Of a stretch of 64,000 bases of DNA, positions 8,030 through 16,689 are shown piece by piece. The first letter of the stretch is position 1; each line of letters starts with the position of its first letter. The position numbers and the translations under genes were made by a program. Origin of the DNA: Arthrobacter pascens. Its GTDB lineage: Bacteria > Actinomycetota > Actinomycetes > Actinomycetales > Micrococcaceae. Below the pieces are notes generated by a model, which worked only from the letters and a program-made list of their open reading frames with translations, had not been told where the DNA came from and did not search any database. Location of the stretch: the NCBI RefSeq assembly GCF_030816475.1, contig NZ_JAUSXF010000001.1:4216001-4280000 (forward strand), in the 5' to 3' direction.

Positions 8030-8875
8030 TCAGGCCAGGTGCCTGCCTAGGAACGACAGGACATCGGGCAGGATGGAACTCCAGTAGCCGCTGTCATGCC
8101 CGCCGTCCTGGAAGCCTCCCTCGTGTTCGCCCGGGAGGTCCTTCACATAGTCCTGCACACTGAAAAGCAGGTTGTCGCCCTTACCGCAGTCAATCCTCTT
8201 CGGCAGCGACTCCAGCTCCGGCCGCAGGGCGAAAATATCGTGGGCCGCGAAATCCTCCGCATCGTCAAAATTATCCGACCGGCCGGCGTCGTATAGGCTC
8301 CAGATTGCTGGACTCATGGCTGCGACGGCACGGAGACCAGGGATGCGGTGCTGGGCCGCGAGTAGCAGGGCGCCGAATCCACCCATCGAGAGCCCGAACA
8401 CTGCAATCCTGCCCGTATCCAGCCCCTGGTCTGCAAGCAATGGAAGGAATTCTTCCATGACCATGGATTGCGTGTCTGTGCCGGCGGCGCGGCGGTGCCA
8501 CCAGGTGTTGCCTCCGTCAACAGCAGCGATGGCAAAGGGCGTTCCTCCGCGGGCAAGGTGCTGGGCGAGGACACGATCCGCATGCAGGTCGTCGAACACC
8601 ATACGGTTGTCGGCCCCCGCGCCGTGCAGGAAAAGGGCCACGGGCGGCGGGGACGGGTTGTCATCCGCGGAGCCTGGCACGGCCACAGACCAGCCTGTTG
8701 GTACCTGCGGCCGGAACTTGGACGTGAAACTGCCGGTCCGGATGTCTATCGGCGGAGTATGACCGGGGGCTGCCCAGTCGGTGCACGCAGCGAGCGCAGC
8801 GGCAACTGCGGTGCCGGTTCCGAGGCCCAGCAGCCGCCGTCGGGAAACAACCAGGGATTCGTGGCGCAGGTTCAA
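8030..8875 (-). CDS. Tat-exported esterase/alpha-beta hydrolase lipoprotein (esterase D/PHB depolymerase-like)
   Basis: 281 residues. The N-terminus has a twin-arginine motif SRRRLLGLG, a hydrophobic stretch and lipobox LAAC, so it is exported folded and probably lipidated. The catalytic domain has the oxyanion region VALFLHGAGADN, the nucleophile elbow GLSMGGFG near residue 166 and the His near the C-terminus in QDGGHDSGYW. It fits the PF00756 esterase family (mycolyltransferase/esterase D-like). The substrate is unknown. No operon partner. Confidence 0.82.
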   Translation of the reverse strand: MNLRHESLVVSRRRLLGLGTGTAVAAALAACTDWAAPGHTPPIDIRTGSFTSKFRPQVPTGWSVAVPGSADDNPSPPPVALFLHGAGADNRMVFDDLHADRVLAQHLARGGTPFAIAAVDGGNTWWHRRAAGTDTQSMVMEEFLPLLADQGLDTGRIAVFGLSMGGFGALLLAAQHRIPGLRAVAAMSPAIWSLYDAGRSDNFDDAEDFAAHDIFALRPELESLPKRIDCGKGDNLLFSVQDYVKDLPGEHEGGFQDGGHDSGYWSSILPDVLSFLGRHLA

Positions 8876-9224
8876 CTCTGGCTACCTCAACCGGTCTCAA
8901 GTATCCGGATGAATTCGGTTGGAATGAGGTCCGCGAGCCAGACAACGTCGCTGCCCCGGTAGAAGTTGGTGCCAGCGCTAGGATCGGTCACGCCCGGGCT
9001 CGGATCTGGGCGCGACGATGGTCACTCGACATACCGCGTCCGCGTTTCATGAGGTCAACCTATCGGTATTCGAGTAGTGGCGCAGGACCACGCGGCTGGC
9101 AAATGTCCGTGTCCCTATTAGACAAGGACGTCGTTCCAACGGCCCGGGAGGGGAACCGATTAGCGTGGCTCCCGGGTAAGCAAGGCCCTGACCCAGATGG
9201 CGTGCGGCGACGCAGGATAGCTAC
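8876..9224. other. Intergenic stretch without a supported gene
   Basis: About 350 bp. The only candidate is a 34-codon frame on the minus strand (8991-8887, GTG start, contains DVVWLADLIPTEFIRIL) without a ribosome binding site. It could be a tiny gene fragment. No hairpin or operator is evident. Confidence 0.4.
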
Positions 9225-9635
9225 TTACTCGTGGGATGGTTCGCCGGTGATCCGGTGGTCGGCGTGGTTGATCGTTTCGCGGATCAGCCTGACCAGGTGC
9301 CCGTCATGGAGGGAATAGATCACATGGCGGCCGTCTTTGCGGGTGTCCACCAGTCCGCTAAGCCGCAGCTTGGCCAGGTGCTGGCTGGCCACTGTGCGGG
9401 GCACGCCGGCCGCGGCGGTAAGTTCGGTGACGGTCTTGGGCCCTTCGGCGAGCTGCCAAAGCAGGTGCAGGCGGGTCGGTTCCGCCAGCATCCTCAGCGT
9501 GGAGGTGGCGCTCTCGAGCAGTTCCGGTCCGGGCGTGACCGGGTGGACGAACGACGGTTCAGCGGGGCTCTGCGCGACGCCCGGCACGCTCTGCGGCTGG
9601 CTGGTCAACGGCTTGTTCCTCGCTTCCCGGGTCAC
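9225..9635 (-). CDS. ArsR/SmtB-family metal-sensing repressor with alpha5 site
   Basis: 136 residues. Winged helix with LAEPTRLHLLW, VTELTAAAGVPRTVASQHL recognition helix and the wing KDGRHVIYSL. No Cys occurs, but the C-terminal helix carries the pattern D-x-H-x10-H-x2-H (DGH...NHADH), which is the alpha5 Zn/Co site of SmtB and CzrA. It should repress its operon and release DNA on Zn, Co or Ni. The start overlaps the end of the upstream MFS gene by 77 bases in another frame; a GTG about 17 codons in would shorten the overlap. Confidence 0.85.
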   Translation of the reverse strand: MTREARNKPLTSQPQSVPGVAQSPAEPSFVHPVTPGPELLESATSTLRMLAEPTRLHLLWQLAEGPKTVTELTAAAGVPRTVASQHLAKLRLSGLVDTRKDGRHVIYSLHDGHLVRLIRETINHADHRITGEPSHE

Positions 9636-10869
9636 GGTTCAGGATATTCAGGACCGCCGGCGTAGTGTTCCGGGGCCAGGACAGGAAGGCACCTGCGCTA
9701 CCTATCATTGCAACAATTGTCAGGGCGAACGCAGCAGGGGACAAACCCATAATGGCGCCGGCCCAGCCGGCCAGGGGATAGGTGAGGATATAGCAGGCGT
9801 GCGAGAGGGAAAACTGGGCCGTGAACACGTAGGGTCTGGTCTCTTCGGTGGAGGCATCGCGAAGCAGCCGTGCCGAAGGCGTCAGAATGGTCGAATTACC
9901 TGCACCCAGGAGGAACCACAGGGTCAACAGCATCCACCACCCGGCACCGGACAGCCCCAAGAACGTCACGGCTGTGGCGCCGAGCATCACCACCGGAATG
10001 ACTACGGCGCCCGTGAGCATCACTGCGCGGTCCCCGAAACGGTCCAGCAACCGCGGTGCCCCCACGGCCACGATCATTGACCCGACGCCGAAGCAGGCCA
10101 GCGCGAGGGCCAGATCGGTGTCCGGCCGCTTGAGAACGTCGCGGACGTACACCACTGTGTTCACCAGTATCAGCGCTGTCGGGGCCGCAACCACCAGGTT
10201 CAGGGCCAACAGCGAGCGCAGGTGCCGGTTGCGCCAGAAAATCCGTGCCCCCAGAGTGGTCCGGTGCCACAAGGATGTTGCTGGAGCGGCTGCCGCCGAA
10301 CTGGCAGGCAGCGCTGTGATGACCACCATAAATGCGGAGAACATAAACCCAGCGACAGTGCCGAGGAACAGGTTGTTGTAACTGAGGACAGTCAGCAGCA
10401 AGGCAGCCGCGGCCGGACTGACCAGTGCCTCCATGTCATATGCCAGCCGGGACAACGACAGGGCATGCGTGTAGTCACGCTCGTCCTTCAGGACTGCCGG
10501 AATGATGGACTGGAACGCGGGCGTGAAGGTCGCCGACGCGGATTGCAGCACGAAGATCACCACGTAGATCTGCCATGTCTCCGAAATGAAAGGCAGGCAA
10601 AGAGCCATCGCCGCCCGGATCAGGTCAGCGCCAATAAGGACCGGCTTCTTCGGCAAGCGCGCCACCAAAGCCGTGATCACAGGTGCCAACCCGACATAGG
10701 AGAGCATCTTGATGGTCAATGCCGTTCCCATCACAGCACCGGCATTACTGCCTGCCAGGTCGAATGCCAGCAGGCCCAACGCCACTGTGAGCAGGCCCGT
10801 TCCCACCAACGCCACGGCCTGGGCGGCAAACAGCCGCCGGTACGTCCGATTTCCCAAAACCGACAGCAA
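9559..10869 (-). CDS. MFS efflux transporter in operon with the ArsR regulator
   Basis: 436 residues, twelve predicted membrane segments, member of the Major Facilitator Superfamily of drug/metabolite exporters (MLSVLGNRTYRRLFAAQAV at the N-terminus, typical of the MFS_3 group). It begins at TTG, with AGGGG eight bases upstream. It is first in a two-gene operon with the metal-sensing repressor; members of this arrangement often export metal ions or metal chelates, but the substrate here is inferred from the regulator alone. Confidence 0.82.
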   Translation of the reverse strand: MLSVLGNRTYRRLFAAQAVALVGTGLLTVALGLLAFDLAGSNAGAVMGTALTIKMLSYVGLAPVITALVARLPKKPVLIGADLIRAAMALCLPFISETWQIYVVIFVLQSASATFTPAFQSIIPAVLKDERDYTHALSLSRLAYDMEALVSPAAAALLLTVLSYNNLFLGTVAGFMFSAFMVVITALPASSAAAAPATSLWHRTTLGARIFWRNRHLRSLLALNLVVAAPTALILVNTVVYVRDVLKRPDTDLALALACFGVGSMIVAVGAPRLLDRFGDRAVMLTGAVVIPVVMLGATAVTFLGLSGAGWWMLLTLWFLLGAGNSTILTPSARLLRDASTEETRPYVFTAQFSLSHACYILTYPLAGWAGAIMGLSPAAFALTIVAMIGSAGAFLSWPRNTTPAVLNILNRDPGSEEQAVDQPAAERAGRRAEPR

Positions 10870-11280
10870 CGAAAAGACCCCTTTTGGCGCTTAGGTGCAT
10901 AAGTGCATGCTTCTGCACATGTTATCCCCCTGGGGATGTCAGCTGTCAAGCGAGTCGGGCGACCTGGGCGGGTTGGAGAGGCCGCGTCGCGTGACCCTGG
11001 AGGAGGAAGAACAGTCTTGCTGTTTCTTCTACTTCCTCGACGGCGTCCACAGCTTGTGGATCCGCCACCATCACTGAAGCGGACGGCGCGAGCTTTGAAA
11101 TTGATCCGGGTACTCTGCTGGCAATGCCCGCTGGCTGGGAGGCACATGGAATATCCACGAAACCGTCCGCAAGATGTGGGTTGACAAGGATGTCCCCGCC
11201 TCGTCTGACTAGTCGGGGTAGAACGTGTAAGCGACTCTGGCCTATGACGCGATTTGATCACGCTGCTGTGCCAGAGAGAC
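10870..11280. promoter_or_regulatory. Long upstream region of the MFS/ArsR operon with inverted repeats
   Basis: About 410 bp without a convincing gene. Near the MFS start lie GTGCA-N6-TGCAC (10903-10918) and a perfect ATCCCC-CT-GGGGAT palindrome (10924-10937). Either could be the ArsR operator. The rest (10940-11280) shows no recognisable coding or structural feature. Confidence 0.4.
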
Positions 11281-11317
11281 GAGCGGGCCGCACCCTCTAT
11301 GAGGGTACGGCCCGCTC
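11281..11317. terminator. Strong stem-loop terminator downstream of the cupin gene
   Basis: GAGCGGGCCG pairs perfectly with CGGCCCGCTC, with an inner CCCTC/GAGGG stem and TAT loop. It lies 22 bp past the cupin stop codon on the minus strand. Confidence 0.75.
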
Positions 11318-11339
11318 CTAGCGTTACGTCAGACGACGA

Positions 11340-11687
11340 TCAGTCGAAGCCGTGGCAGTAGACCTTGCGGATGGTCTCAGTGACCTCCCAGCGGCCCGAC
11401 CAGCCCTTGGGCTGCACGACAACGTCGCCGGCAGAGACCTCATAGACGTTGCCGGTGTCGCCATCCGTGACGGTCACGCGGCCGCTCACGATGTAGCACA
11501 CCTCGGTATCCTCCCGGGGGGTGATGTTCCAGCCCCCGGGCTGGCACTCCCAGACGCCGGTCTTGACGGCGGTGTCGAACTTCAGGATTGCCGTCTTGGG
11601 GTCACCTGAGTCATAGCCGGCGCGGTGTCCGTTAGGCTCGAGCTCGCCCTGAATCTTAGCTGCAGGGACGAATACGTATGGACGCAT
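11340..11687 (-). CDS. Cupin-domain protein (EutQ/DUF861-like)
   Basis: 115 residues from the ATG at 11687, which has GGAAGGA five bases upstream. One cupin barrel: motif region WNITPREDTEVCYIVSG followed by the second motif GDVVVQPKGWSGRW. This is the small (S)-ureidoglycine aminohydrolase/DUF861-like form with the pattern W-x-PR-x-x-EV. It may bind metal weakly or serve as a sugar- or polyamine-related enzyme; not assigned. The LysR remnant upstream on the same strand ends close to it. Confidence 0.8.
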   Translation of the reverse strand: MRPYVFVPAAKIQGELEPNGHRAGYDSGDPKTAILKFDTAVKTGVWECQPGGWNITPREDTEVCYIVSGRVTVTDGDTGNVYEVSAGDVVVQPKGWSGRWEVTETIRKVYCHGFD

Positions 11688-11744
11688 GATTTTCCTTCCA
11701 CTGGGTTGTGAATTGTTGACAATCCTACTTGATTGATCAGTGGG

Positions 11745-12384
11745 CGTCCATCGCACACCACATCCCCGTCGTCGCTAATCATGCTGTCATTTACAACGAC
11801 GTAAACCTGCTCCTTCTCGCCAAAACGCCACAGCGAGTAGTCCCCGTTGTTTTAACGCAGGACGATGCAGTTGTGCCGTTCCAGGTCCCTGATGCTCTGC
11901 AGCGGGGGGCACCGTCAAAAGTAGCTGGGCCCCGCGCACACAATCCGACGGTTCCGTGCCAGGAGTTTAGCCTTGAGTCGGGAGTCAGAAAGCCCTCCGA
12001 CCCGAATGGCGATGTCAAAACTCGTCCCCAAGATGTTCAAAGGCAGCGGAGAAAGCTCCAGGTCTATCTGGATGAACGGATGCTGCCCGACGAACTCCCC
12101 CAGCAGAGGAGCAGTGTGCTTATGGCCAATCCGCAGGCTGGAATGCACAGTAATGCGCCCCTTGAGCTCACCGTGCTGCATAGACAACGCTTCTTCGAGA
12201 TCAGTTTTCTGCTGCAGGATGGTCAAGGCGCCTGTCGCATAGAGCTGCCCTTCTTCGATGAGGTCAGCCGACGGGTGCTGCGCCGGACCAGTGGTACGCC
12301 CAGCCGCGATTCGAGCGCGGCAAGGCGTTTGCTCACCGCTGACACCGACTTTCCCCAGTTCCTAGCCGCCTCAGTATGGCTCTA
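11745..12384 (-). pseudogene. LysR-family regulator pseudogene
   Basis: Reading leftward, the end of the HTH and linker are visible (EAARNWGKSVSAVSKRLAAL, then GVPLVRRSTRRLTS). Near 12250 the frame shifts to IEEGQLYATGALTILQQ and continues through the sensor domain (PFIQIDLELSPLPLN, SFDIAIRVGGL, KLLARNRRIVCAGPSYF). In-frame stops follow at 11915-11917 and 11852-11854, with recognisable LysR sequence between and after (SIRDLERHNCIVLR, NNGDYSLWRFGE, MISDDGDVV). The N-terminal start and the last 70 or so residues are missing. Inactive. Confidence 0.85.
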
Positions 12385-12690
12385 GGAACGGGAAATCTGT
12401 TCAAAAAAACTAGACAATGGCCTTGACTAGCGTTCGAAGCAACGCCTCACCTGTTTGGTTCAACTCAGACCTGTTGCGACGTTTGTGAGAAACCGCCCTG
12501 CCCCCATTGGCGTGCAACCCGTTCTTGTGAGACCAACTCTGCACACTGAATGAAGGGGTTACCGGTATCGCTCTGATGGGCTTGCGCTTTTGCTCTTGAC
12601 GCGATGCCAGGCCCTGAGGAGCATCGGTTTAATATTGGCGGCCGGCTCCTGGACGTCCGGTTGTCCACCTCCAGGCAGGAGCGTGATCAG

Positions 12691-13865
12691 ATGCCGGGCA
12701 CGCGTATTCAGGTGACCTCTTTCCCAAGCGCTGCCATCGTTGTCGCCTTCGTCCTGAGTGCCCTGCTCAGCGGCTGTACCCAGGAACCGCGGCCACCGGC
12801 ACCGGCCACTCCTTCAGAGGGCTCTTTCGTTGCAGTTCTTGAGCGGTTCAGCAAGCGAATGCTCGATATCGGGGCGCCGGCTGTCCTCATTCAAGCCAGG
12901 GTCAACGGTGAGGTATGGTCGCTGGCCAGCGGGGTACGAAGCCTTGAGAGTCAGGCCAAGGCGCAGATCACTGATCAGTTCGAAATCGGCAGTGTCACCA
13001 AATCCATGGTGGCCGTGTCCGTTTTGAAGCTGGTCGAAGAGGGCACGCTCAAACTCGATGATCCGGTCGGACGGCACCTCGCGGAGTTCGAAACTCTAAT
13101 GCATCCGCCGCAACCCGTCACGATAGGACAATTGCTAAGGCACGAGTCCGGCATTCCCACCTACGACCAAGCGCTCTTCGCCGGGAAACCGCTGCGGGAG
13201 GCGCTGACCACCCCGCTCTCGCTCGAAGAGCACCTGGCCCTGGCCGCCAGATTGCCGTGGAAGCCGAATCCTGCCCAGGGTTTTGAGTACTCCAACTCAG
13301 GCTACATAGCCCTTGGCCTCATCGTTGAGCACCTTAGGGGCAGAAGCCTCGGCCACGTCCTGCATACCGACATCATGGAAGCGCTGGGGCTAACCGGCAC
13401 CCGGCTCATCACCCCGGGGCCTGCCCCGGAGTCCATGATCCATGGCTACATCACCATCGACGACGACAAAGTGGATGTCACCAACCCCGGCGAGCTCATT
13501 GGCAACGCGGCAGGTGGCGTCGTCTCCACCGTGGGCGACTTGAACACCTCTACTCCGCACTTTTGAGCGGCAGGCTCCTCAAGCCCGAAACAGTCGACGA
13601 TATGCAAGCATCCGGAAACGGCTTCTACGGGGCCGGACTTTACCGGTGGAGCGATTCCTGTACCAATGACTTCTACTACGGTCATAGCGGGGACTGGGCC
13701 GGATACGGGACCATCGCCATGATCAGTGCCGATGGCAAGCGCCAGGTCGCAATGATGCTCACTTATCCGCCCGGGCCGTTCAACATCGCGGCCCACATGT
13801 CCAGCAACCCCTTTGCCCTGGACATCATCGGCGCGGCACAAGAGGCACTCGACAGAACCTGCTAG
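12691..13865 (+). pseudogene. Beta-lactamase-family serine hydrolase lipoprotein, frameshifted
   Basis: The first part (12691-13566) has a lipoprotein signal (LSALLSGC), the catalytic SVTK motif near residue 115, HESGIP, and YSN. It stops at 13566, but a second frame (to 13865) continues the same protein with LLSGRLLKPETVDDM, FYYGHSGDW (the third catalytic motif, HSG) and a normal C-terminus. Restoring one T near 13548-13551 (ACCTTCTAC for ACCTCTAC) would join them as DLNTFYSALLSG, about 391 residues. All three class C/DD-peptidase motifs survive, so it is either a recent mutation or a sequencing error. Confidence 0.8.
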
Positions 13866-13982
13866 GCCCCCTTCCGGCTTGTCTCCCGGTCCCCCAAGTT
13901 GCCTCGAGGTGTAGCCATCATGCATCTGATGCAATTGCGCAACTTCGGCGCATTGTCGCCGCCACCCTGTACACTCAAAGAA

Positions 13983-13998
13983 TCGAACATATATTCGA
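13983..13998. promoter_or_regulatory. LexA binding site (SOS box) for umuD
   Basis: TCGAACATATATTCGA differs from the actinobacterial/Gram-positive LexA consensus TCGAAC-N4-GTTCGA at one position. It lies 14 bp before the GTG start of the S24 peptidase gene, so that gene should be induced by DNA damage. Confidence 0.85.
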
Positions 13999-14011
13999 AT
14001 AAGGGTGTGTT

Positions 14012-14443
14012 GTGGGCGTTGTTATCGGTCCCCGTGTGATAAATGCGGGCCTCTCCCTGCGGCTGGTGCTGGTTTCGCCCGTTGCGGTTGCCGCCGGCTA
14101 CCCGTCGCCCGCCCAGGACTACTTTGACGGCCGCATCGACCTGAATGAACACCTCATCAAGGACATCACCAGCACCTTCGTTGTCCGCGTCACCGGCGAC
14201 TCGATGGAACGGGCAGGAATCAGCGACGGCGATGAACTCATCGTCAACCGGGCACTGGAACCCAGGGACGGCTCCGTGGTCATCGCCGTCCTGGACGGCG
14301 AACTCACCGTCAAGCGGCTGCGGATCACTGCCACCGGGGTCGTGCTGCAGGCAGAAAACCCTCGGTACCCGGACATCTGCGTACCCGGCCTCAGCGAGCT
14401 GACCATCTGGGGCGTGGCCACCACCTGCCTGCACCATGTCTAG
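14012..14443 (+). CDS. umuD: UmuD-like S24 family peptidase (translesion polymerase accessory)
   Basis: 143 residues, the usual UmuD length. The Ala-Gly cleavage site is in VAAGYPSP (near residue 28), the catalytic Ser in GDSMERAG (near 70) and Lys in LTVKRLRI (near 108). It should self-cleave on RecA filaments and associate with UmuC for error-prone bypass. GTG start; SOS box directly upstream. The partner polymerase gene lies 535 bp downstream rather than adjacent. Confidence 0.88.
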   Translation: MGVVIGPRVINAGLSLRLVLVSPVAVAAGYPSPAQDYFDGRIDLNEHLIKDITSTFVVRVTGDSMERAGISDGDELIVNRALEPRDGSVVIAVLDGELTVKRLRITATGVVLQAENPRYPDICVPGLSELTIWGVATTCLHHV

Positions 14444-14483
14444 CATCCGGCATTGCATCCAGCGTCAGCGTGAGGGCGCACGT

Positions 14484-14980
14484 TCAGAGGAGACGCACCA
14501 TGCGGATCTCGCGCACGCCGTCGTACACAGCCACGGTCCCGTCGGCTACAAACCCGTGCTTGCGGTAGAACGCCTGCGCCCTGGGATTCGGATCGGCCAC
14601 CCAGAGCGCCACCGAATCGTGCGGGTCGACGACGGCATCGAGCAGGGCGGCCCCGGCGCCTGTCCCGTGCTCAGCCGCGACGACGTACAGAACATAAAGG
14701 TGCGTGTCCCACTGCAACTCGAAGGCCTGCGGGGGCCCCGCCATGGCGATCCCGATCAGCTCGCCGTCACGTTCCGCCACAGCAACGCGGTTCGCGCGAT
14801 AGCGCTCGTCACTGAGTACGGTGGTCCAGAACCGCTCCCGGACGGCGGGCAATTCCAGGTCGTCGAGGACGCGGTCCGCCATCACCCCGCGGTACGTCTA
14901 CGCCACGACCTCACGTTTACGCGGGCCATCTCTGCAGCATCACCGGCATGAGCTTGCCGAACTGTCACAGGGATATCCAT
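14484..14980 (-). pseudogene. GNAT acetyltransferase, frameshifted near its N-terminus
   Basis: The uninterrupted frame (14885-14484) starts MMADRVLDDLELPAV and contains the acetyl-CoA loop (EHGTGAGAALLDAV) and the C-terminal NPRAQAFYRKHGFVADG, but lacks the first 35 or so residues of the fold. These are present upstream in another frame from the ATG at 14980: [20 protein letters not shown] then NVRSWR. Adding one G near 14899-14902 would give SWRETYRGVMADRVL, a normal GNAT of about 165 residues. So this is a one-base frameshift. The start overlaps the umuC start on the other strand. Confidence 0.78.
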
Positions 14981-16313
14981 GGTCAAAACCATACCGAGAG
15001 CGGCGGCCGGTCCGATGTCTAAGCCGGCGCTGATGCGGCAGATGCAGGAAATCGCCCTCGTGGACGTGAACTGTTTTTACGCCAGTGTGGAGCGCGTATT
15101 TGATCCGTCCCTGGAGGGTAAGCCACTGGTTGTATTGTCCAACAACGACGGCTGTGCGGTCACACGTTCTCCCGAAGCCAAGCGCCTCGGCATCGGGGTT
15201 GGGGAGCCGTGGTTCAAGATCGCGCCCCGGGCGAGGGAATGGGGGCTGATTGCACGCTCCAGCAATTACGAGCTCTATGGGGACATCAGTGCTCGGGTGA
15301 TGGAACTCCTGGGCCGGTACTCCGCGTGGGTGGAGGTCTACAGCATCGACGAGGCTTTCCTCGGGGTCAAAGGCTCCCCCGCCGAGCTGCTCCAGCTGGG
15401 CAGGGACATGAAGACGGCGGCCGCCAGAAATGTGGGAGTCCCCGTCTGTGTGGGGATTGCCCGGACCAAGACACTGGCAAAGCTGGCGAACAAGTGGGCC
15501 AAGCACAACAGCACGTTCGACGGCGTCTGCCGCTGGGACTCGGTTCCCGCAGACCGGCGGGAGGCACTCATGGCGGGCCTGTCCGTCGTCGAACTCTGGG
15601 GAGTGGCCACGCGCCTTACCAAGCGCCTGGATGCGATAGGTATCCACTCCGTGCTGGACCTCAGCCGGGCAGATCCGGTGCGGATCCGGGACAAATTTTC
15701 GGTCGTGCTCATGCGGACTGTCCTGGAACTGCAGGGCACGCCCTGCATCCCCATGGAGGAGGAACGCGTTGGCCGGGATCAGCTGATCTTCTCGCGTTCG
15801 TTCTCCACCCCTATCACCACCGCCGCCGAATTGCGCCAGGTCCTGAGCGTCTACGGCCAGCAGGCCAGCGCGCGGCTCGCCAAACACCACCTCCAGGCCA
15901 AGGTCCTCACGGCTTTCGCCGGCACGTCCCATTACAACCAGCGGGACACCTCCTACCCTTCCGTCTGTGTCCCCCTTCCCATGCCCACAGCCGACCCGGT
16001 CATCCTGACCAAGGCAGCCCATGCCCTGCTGCCCGCCATCCACGAAGGCGTGAAGTATGCCCGTGCCGGGATCATGGTTACGGACCTGCGGCCCACCGGA
16101 AACCAAAAACCCCTGGAACTATTCGAAAACCCGCACGAGGAACGCAACATCGGACCGCTCATGGAAGATATCGCCCGCCGCTACGGCCGCGGCTCCATCG
16201 GGCTTGGCTATGCAGGGATCCGCGGCGGACCGGACTGGAGCATGAAGCGCGGCATGCGATCCCCGCGCTACACCACCCACTGGGATGAGCTCCCCCTGGT
16301 CAAAGCCGCGTGA
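14979..16313 (+). CDS. umuC: Y-family DNA polymerase UmuC (DNA polymerase V catalytic subunit)
   Basis: 444 residues. Palm motifs: [19 protein letters not shown] with the first catalytic Asp, [23 protein letters not shown], and YSIDEAFLG with the Asp-Glu pair. The little-finger region follows, and the C-terminus ([18 protein letters not shown], then TTHWDELP) is the DUF4113 tail characteristic of UmuC rather than DinB. It inserts opposite damaged bases together with UmuD'. The ATG at 14979 has CAGGGA upstream; a start at 15015 or 15033 is possible. No clear SOS box is seen directly upstream. Confidence 0.9.
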   Translation: MVKTIPRAAAGPMSKPALMRQMQEIALVDVNCFYASVERVFDPSLEGKPLVVLSNNDGCAVTRSPEAKRLGIGVGEPWFKIAPRAREWGLIARSSNYELYGDISARVMELLGRYSAWVEVYSIDEAFLGVKGSPAELLQLGRDMKTAAARNVGVPVCVGIARTKTLAKLANKWAKHNSTFDGVCRWDSVPADRREALMAGLSVVELWGVATRLTKRLDAIGIHSVLDLSRADPVRIRDKFSVVLMRTVLELQGTPCIPMEEERVGRDQLIFSRSFSTPITTAAELRQVLSVYGQQASARLAKHHLQAKVLTAFAGTSHYNQRDTSYPSVCVPLPMPTADPVILTKAAHALLPAIHEGVKYARAGIMVTDLRPTGNQKPLELFENPHEERNIGPLMEDIARRYGRGSIGLGYAGIRGGPDWSMKRGMRSPRYTTHWDELPLVKAA

Positions 16314-16689
16314 TAGCCCGGAGCCGCAGGAAGTTTGATTCTGCTGCGGGCTTTGGCCCTTGAGATGCGGTTCGAGCGTCGATTCGCGGAGCCGGGATTG
16401 GAGGTCACCACACCCACGGCACGAACTCGCCCCTTATGGAGCGGCCTGGCGTCAAACCAGTTCTGACAACGGGACGCCGCGGGAGTATTCTCAATCCCAG
16501 TGACTCTTCAATCTTCTTCGTGACCCAGCCATCCCGCCGCAGCTGCCTCCCGCTCCGCTGGCTTTCTTTTCCATGCCTTCACTCCTGAATTTCAGTCAGG
16601 AGTGGTGATTCCGCGTGCCCTCAAGGGGAACTCCTGAAGGAGTTCCCCCTCTCCCCGCACACTCATCGGAACCATCTTTGGGAGAACCC
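16314..16689. promoter_or_regulatory. Non-coding leader with two hairpins before the pentapeptide gene
   Basis: No gene is seen in 16314-16580. Two related hairpins follow: ACTCCTGA-N7-TCAGGAGT (16581-16603) and GGGGAACTCC-TGAA-GGAGTTCCCC (16625-16648). They share the ACTCCTGA core. They may form a terminator/leader structure; the second lies inside the longest version of the next reading frame, which argues for a start downstream of it. Confidence 0.5.

Noticed and set aside
8887..8991. 34-codon minus-strand peptide (DVVWLADLIPTEF)
   Set aside because: Looks protein-like but has no ribosome binding site or recognisable family; may be a fragment. Not enough to call a gene.
12420..12690. Possible recombinase or small gene before the beta-lactamase-like gene
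   Set aside because: All frames are broken or lack motifs; only the ribosome binding site AGGAG near 12676 is supported.
14940..16106. 388-codon minus-strand frame opposite umuC
   Set aside because: The plus strand encodes all UmuC motifs.
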